Origin: an uncultured Nitrosomonadales bacterium
Lineage (GTDB): Bacteria; Pseudomonadota; Gammaproteobacteria; Burkholderiales; Methylophilaceae
Length of the DNA: 9,185 nt
Reading direction: 5' to 3'
Assembly: GCA_946481065.1 (NCBI GenBank)
Contig: CAMLMA010000075.1
Coordinates: forward strand, 1-9,185
The notes under the pieces are model-generated. The model did not search any database and was not told the origin of the DNA. It saw only the letters and a list, made by a program, of their open reading frames with translations. Shown one piece after another: positions 6,926 through 9,185 of this stretch; position 1 is the stretch's first letter, and every line of letters starts with the position of its first letter. Position numbers and translations under genes: made by a program.

Positions 6926-7552
6926 TTGAAACCCGACCAAGCCATCATCATCCGCCCCCTGGGCCGGACCGATTACGAGACGACCTGGCATGCCATGCAG
7001 CGTTTCACGGCAGAACGGGATGCGGCCACGCCCGACGAACTCTGGGTCACCGAACACCCGCCGGTCTATACCTTGGGCCTCAACCGCAAGGGCGTGCGGC
7101 TGCCTTCTCGCGCCGATATCCCGGTGATCGCGGTCGACCGCGGCGGCAAGATCACCTATCACGGCCCGGGCCAGGTGGTCATCTATCTGCTACTCGACCT
7201 CCAGCGCCGCGGCCTCAGCGTGCGCCAGCTGGTGAATGTGATGGAAGGCGCGATCGTTTCATTGCTGGCCGAGCACGGCATCGAATCGGCCGCCCGGCCC
7301 GATGCCCCGGGTGTCTACGTCCGTGACAGCAAGATCGCCTCACTCGGCTTAAGGCTCAAGCAGCAACGCTGTTACCATGGCCTGGCCTTGAACGTCGACA
7401 TGGATCTCTCGCCCTTCCTTGCCATCGACCCCTGCGGCTATCAAGGCATGCAAGTGACGCAACTCAAGGACTTGGGCATCACGCTGGATGCAGCGCACGC
7501 CGGTGAGCGATTGCTGCGCCTGCTGCAAGACGGCCTCAGGCAAGCAAGCTAA
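6926..7552 (+). CDS. lipB: Octanoyl-[ACP]:protein N-octanoyltransferase LipB
   Basis: LipB moves the octanoyl chain from acyl carrier protein to the lipoyl-domain lysine of 2-oxoacid dehydrogenases and GcvH. The protein is 208 residues with the family motifs [12 protein letters not shown] (72-83), RPDAPGVYV (124-132), KIASLGLR (136-143) and HGLALNV (151-157). Lys136 and Cys170 correspond to the E. coli catalytic pair Lys135/Cys169. The start must be at or before TTG 6926, since the next ATG would remove the conserved RPLG..DYE segment. No ATG or GTG occurs in frame between the ybeD stop and 6926, and with TTG the N-terminus matches E. coli LipB within one residue. There is no ribosome-binding site before the TTG, so expression may rely on coupling. 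Confidence 0.95.
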   Translation: MKPDQAIIIRPLGRTDYETTWHAMQRFTAERDAATPDELWVTEHPPVYTLGLNRKGVRLPSRADIPVIAVDRGGKITYHGPGQVVIYLLLDLQRRGLSVRQLVNVMEGAIVSLLAEHGIESAARPDAPGVYVRDSKIASLGLRLKQQRCYHGLALNVDMDLSPFLAIDPCGYQGMQVTQLKDLGITLDAAHAGERLLRLLQDGLRQAS

Positions 7553-7565
7553 GCGCTTGAGAATT

Positions 7566-7574
7566 TGAGATAAT
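7566..7574 (+). promoter_or_regulatory. Candidate extended -10 element immediately before lipA
   Basis: TGAGATAAT fits an extended -10 (TGn-GATAAT). It ends 7 nt before the lipA ATG, so transcription would begin at or one base before the start codon. No clear -35 is seen. The 29-nt lipB-lipA gap also lacks a good ribosome-binding site. Confidence 0.35.
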
Positions 7575-7581
7575 CACGCTC

Positions 7582-8547
7582 ATGAGCGAATCCACCACCC
7601 TAAAACCTGCAGCGAAGCTCCCCGGCGTCAAGGAATCCAGCGCGGAGAAAGTCGCGCGCATACCGATCAAGATCGTGCCGCAGCCCGCCATGCGCAAGCC
7701 GGAATGGATCCGCATGAAAGTGCCCGATTCGGCGCGTTTTCAAGAGATCAAGCAAGTATTGCGCGATAACAAGTTGCACACCGTGTGTGAAGAAGCCTCC
7801 TGCCCCAATATCGGTGAGTGCTTCAGCGGCGGCACAGCCACCTTCATGATCCTCGGTGATATCTGCACGCGGCGCTGCCCCTTCTGTGATGTGTCGCACG
7901 GCAAGCCACTGGCCCCGGATGCCAATGAACCCGAAAACCTCGGCAGCACCATCGCCCAGATGCGCCTCAAGTATGTGGTCATCACCTCGGTGGACCGTGA
8001 CGACCTGCGTGACGGCGGCGCCCAGCACTTCGTCGATTGCATCGCCTCGGTGCGCAAGCACTCGCCAGCGATCAAGGTCGAGATCCTGGTACCGGATTTC
8101 CGTGGTCGCCTTGACCGCGCGATGGCGATCCTGACGCAGGCCCCGCCCGATGTCATGAACCACAACCTGGAGACCGTGCCGCGGCTGTACAAGGAAGCGC
8201 GCCCGGGTTCGGATTACCAGAACTCGCTCAACCTGCTCAAGGTGTTCGGCGAACAGCACCCGCAGGTACCGACCAAATCCGGCCTCATGCTCGGGCTGGG
8301 CGAGACCGATGAAGAGATCCTCGACGTCATGCGCGATCTGCGCGCCCACGGCGTCACCATGCTCACGCTGGGCCAGTATCTGCAACCCAGCCAGCATCAC
8401 TTGCCGGTGAAGCGCTTCGTCACGCCGGAACGCTTCGCGCAATTCGAGCGTGAGGCCATGGCGATGGGCTTCACCCATGCGGCCTGCGGCCCGATGGTGC
8501 GGTCTTCCTACCACGCCGATCAGCAGGCGCACTCGGCCGGCGTCTAG
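7582..8547 (+). CDS. lipA: Lipoyl synthase LipA (radical SAM)
   Basis: LipA inserts sulfur at C6 and C8 of the protein-bound octanoyl group made by LipB, using two [4Fe-4S] clusters. It has 321 residues, the same length as the E. coli enzyme. The auxiliary-cluster cysteines are C69, C74 and C80 ([12 protein letters not shown]). The radical SAM cluster cysteines are C95, C99 and C102 (CTRRCPFC). The C-terminal RSSY motif at 307-310 supplies the serine ligand of the auxiliary cluster. The VDRDDL, HNLETV and GLGET stretches are typical. About 40 residues precede the conserved core and are variable in the family. It follows lipB by 29 nt with no terminator. A long frame on the opposite strand across the whole gene is a codon-composition artefact. 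Confidence 0.97.
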   Translation: MSESTTLKPAAKLPGVKESSAEKVARIPIKIVPQPAMRKPEWIRMKVPDSARFQEIKQVLRDNKLHTVCEEASCPNIGECFSGGTATFMILGDICTRRCPFCDVSHGKPLAPDANEPENLGSTIAQMRLKYVVITSVDRDDLRDGGAQHFVDCIASVRKHSPAIKVEILVPDFRGRLDRAMAILTQAPPDVMNHNLETVPRLYKEARPGSDYQNSLNLLKVFGEQHPQVPTKSGLMLGLGETDEEILDVMRDLRAHGVTMLTLGQYLQPSQHHLPVKRFVTPERFAQFEREAMAMGFTHAACGPMVRSSYHADQQAHSAGV

Positions 8548-8713
8548 CCTCTGCATCCTGCAGGGTCGGTCCTGCCCAGAGCCAACTCTTGGCGTCTTCT
8601 CGCTGGCGGCGGGCTAATTGTAAAAATATGTTAAAAAAAGTGAAAAACCATTCAACCATATGCCGGTTGATGCGTTAGAACGGATTCCTACTAACTCACT
8701 TTTCAGGAATGTC
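8548..8713 (+). other. Intergenic region: hairpins after lipA, then AT-rich promoter region of the FAS1 gene
   Basis: The first half is GC-rich and can fold. CTGCA/TGCAG pair at 8551-8563, GCAGG/CCTGC at 8560-8575, and GCCAA/TTGGC around a CTC loop at 8581-8593. Alternatively GCCC and GCCA (8574-8584) pair with TGGC and GGGC (8604-8614), followed by TAATTGT. None has a proper T-run, so a terminator is only possible. From 8615 to about 8660 the composition turns sharply AT-rich, with an A7 run at 8633-8639, which fits an upstream promoter element. No convincing -35/-10 pair was found; the best was TTGATG (8667-8672) with TACTAA (8689-8694), and it is weak. Confidence 0.45.
8705..8709 (+). promoter_or_regulatory. 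Ribosome-binding site of the FAS1-domain gene
   Basis: AGGAA lies 4 nt before ATG 8714. It supports that start over the in-frame ATG at 8660, which would bury the signal peptide behind 18 extra residues. Confidence 0.6.
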
Positions 8714-9175
8714 ATGAATAAAGTATTGGCTGTTACCCTGCTTTCCCTGGGTATTTCCACCTCAGCGTTTGCTGATGACCTGCTGTCCACCATCGCCGGC
8801 GACAGCTCCTACTCCACGTTCACGCAAGCCGTAAAAGCCGCGGGCATGGAGAGCCAGTTCAAGGCAGCCGGTCCACTGACCGTTTTCGTCCCGAACAATG
8901 AAGCCTTCGCCAAGATCCCTAAAGCCAAGCTGAGCAAGCTCATGGCCGACAAGGATGCACTGGCGAAGCTCGTGCAATACCACATCGTCGCGGCCAAGAT
9001 CACCAGCGCGGACGTCGCTGCCGGCAAGATCAAGACCGTTGAAGGTGAAGATCTGGCGCTTTCCGTGACCGACGGCGTCAAGGTCAACGATTCGCGCGTC
9101 GTGGGTGATGAGTTGCATGCCGACAACGGTGCGATCCATACCGTTGATACCGTACTGATGCCCAAAAAGAATTAA
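8714..9175 (+). CDS. Secreted single-domain fasciclin (FAS1) protein
   Basis: This 153-residue protein has a clear Sec signal peptide, MNKVLAVTLL followed by SLGISTSAFA, with cleavage likely after Ala20. One FAS1 domain fills the rest. It has the H1-like TVFVPNNEAF at 56-65, the YH motif at 89-90, and the H2-like GAIHTVDTVLMP at 139-150. FAS1 domains are extracellular or periplasmic adhesion/binding modules, and the ligand of bacterial single-domain forms is mostly unknown. There is no lipobox or membrane anchor, so it is probably soluble and periplasmic or secreted. It has its own upstream AT-rich region and a good ribosome-binding site, and it is not an evident part of the wall or lipoate operon. 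The first codons are more AT-rich than the body of the gene. Confidence 0.9.
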   Translation: MNKVLAVTLLSLGISTSAFADDLLSTIAGDSSYSTFTQAVKAAGMESQFKAAGPLTVFVPNNEAFAKIPKAKLSKLMADKDALAKLVQYHIVAAKITSADVAAGKIKTVEGEDLALSVTDGVKVNDSRVVGDELHADNGAIHTVDTVLMPKKN

Positions 9176-9185
9176 GTACGGCGCA

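Noticed and set aside
7600..8556. 318-codon open frame on the minus strand covering all of lipA
   Set aside because: It mirrors lipA codon by codon in GC-rich DNA, is rich in His/Arg/Val without family motifs, and the plus strand carries an unmistakable LipA.
8660..8713. Upstream ATG giving 18 extra residues on the FAS1 protein
   Set aside because: It would place charged residues ahead of a good signal peptide, and the ribosome-binding site fits ATG 8714.

Overview
The window is GC-rich, densely packed and entirely forward-oriented. It is a core housekeeping locus of a Gram-negative proteobacterium, most likely a beta- or deep-branching gammaproteobacterium. A lipoprotein with a lipobox, SPOR and FAS1 domains, and the shared gene order with the E. 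coli mrdA-mrdB-rlpA-dacA-ybeD-lipB-lipA region all point there. The genus cannot be resolved by eye.

Layout. Positions 1-33 are probably the last codons of mreC. mreD (20-499), the PBP2 gene mrdA (499-2412) and rodA (2405-3499) follow as an overlapping elongasome block. Next come rlpA (3512-4570), a septal/cell-wall lipoprotein and probable lytic transglycosylase, and dacA (4621-5760), a periplasmic D,D-carboxypeptidase. A D-amino acid aminotransferase gene (5765-6622) sits 4 nt after dacA and overlaps a ybeD/DUF493 gene (6615-6884). lipB (6926-7552) and lipA (7582-8547) complete the lipoate branch. After a 166-nt AT-rich intergenic region with hairpins, a small secreted FAS1 (fasciclin) protein (8714-9175) begins what looks like a separate transcription unit.

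How the genes work together. MreD, PBP2 and RodA are the membrane and transpeptidase/glycosyltransferase parts of the rod-shape machinery. RlpA and DacA remodel the peptidoglycan. The D-amino acid aminotransferase can interconvert D-alanine, the DacA product, and D-glutamate, a wall precursor. LipB and LipA make protein-bound lipoate for 2-oxoacid dehydrogenases and the glycine cleavage system, and the small YbeD protein is a conserved neighbour of unknown role.

I found no mobile element, CRISPR array, RNA gene, phage gene or clearly new system. The points worth a second look are modest: the D-amino acid aminotransferase wedged next to dacA, a possible leaderless promoter at lipA, the TTG start of lipB entangled with a 12-codon ORF, a perfect extended -10 inside rlpA, a ribosome-binding site written into the acidic tail of PBP2, and the structured region after lipA.
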